From Bacillota bacterium (GTDB lineage: Bacteria > Bacillota > Desulfotomaculia > Desulfotomaculales > Desulfallaceae): a DNA stretch of 12,541 nt. Both the position numbers and the translations under genes were made by a program. Of this stretch, positions 12,445-12,541 are shown one piece after another. Position 1 is the first letter of the stretch. Every line of letters starts with the position of its first letter. The stretch is from positions 1-12,541 of the forward strand of contig WQUS01000170.1 in assembly GCA_009781965.1 (NCBI GenBank), read 5' to 3'. A model generated the notes under the pieces. The model had not been told where the DNA came from, did not search any database, and was given only the letters and a program-made list of their open reading frames with translations.

Positions 12445-12541
12445 ACTATGCAGTGTTTGTTGATACCCATAGCCCAGGCCCGCAAACCCGTTAACCGTAA
12501 GCGATTTCTCTAAAGAGCCTAAGCGCACGGTTAACGGGTTT
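12445..12541 (-). repeat. Composite hairpin repeat, copy 6 (third stem type, cut by window end)
   Basis: This copy is inverted relative to the other five. The arms 12484-12498 (AAACCCGTTAACCGT) and 12527-12541 are perfectly complementary over the 15 bp visible. Four stem positions differ from copies 1 and 2, all compensated. The linker, reversed, is at 12445-12476. The outer part of one arm (GGCCCGC, 12477-12483) should pair with bases just beyond the window. Confidence 0.9.

Noticed and set aside
10900..12528. 542-codon minus-strand open frame opposite cbiA
   Set aside because: It begins in repeat copy 6 and runs antisense to a gene with all catalytic motifs; its composition (many H, Q, R, P) is typical of a shadow frame.

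Overview
The window carries a reductive (sulfite-reducing) dsr island. In order it holds an Mrp-type P-loop ATPase, dsrA, dsrB, dsrD, a TPR protein, a YkgJ-type Cys-rich protein, a two-gene operon on the minus strand (an FmdB-type zinc ribbon followed by a zinc-ribbon/HEAT-repeat protein), a 2[4Fe-4S] ferredoxin, dsrM, dsrK, dsrC and a cbiA-type amidase (dsrN). DsrD and a two-gene DsrMK without dsrJ, dsrO or dsrP, strong AGGAGG ribosome binding sites and GTG/TTG starts fit a Gram-positive sulfate or sulfite reducer of the Desulfotomaculum/Pelotomaculum type. That placement is inference; the genus cannot be fixed from the window.

Layout. 1-241: a hairpin repeat, a terminator of an upstream gene and a promoter. 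242-4317: mrp, then dsrA-dsrB-dsrD, closed by a strong terminator at 4341-4373. 4393-5614: TPR and YkgJ-like genes one base apart. 5615-5953: a repeat cluster. 5954-7341: the minus-strand pair, with a good promoter and a palindromic operator-like site. 7421-7716: a second repeat cluster. 7739-7876: a candidate promoter, a 14-codon leader ORF and a terminator-like hairpin in front of the ferredoxin-dsrM-dsrK-dsrC run (7960-10785). 10855-10977: a terminator, a 3 x 12-bp tandem repeat and a -10 box ahead of cbiA/dsrN (10978-12366). The window ends inside another repeat copy.

How the genes work together. DsrAB reduces sulfite at siroheme-[4Fe-4S], DsrD stimulates it, and DsrC carries the sulfur as a trisulfide. 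DsrMK (membrane di-heme b plus HdrD-like Fe-S protein) reduces DsrC trisulfide, and the ferredoxin could connect it to the cytosolic electron pool. DsrN probably amidates siroheme. Mrp probably delivers Fe-S clusters to this Fe-S-rich set. The roles of the TPR, YkgJ-like and HEAT proteins are not known from the sequence.

The most unusual content is a composite repeat family with at least six copies: a perfect long hairpin, a linker, then an array of NTCGAAC heptamers, sometimes preceded by a GTTCACGCGTTAC module. Three stem types differ in sequence but each keeps perfect complementarity, which is strong covariation.
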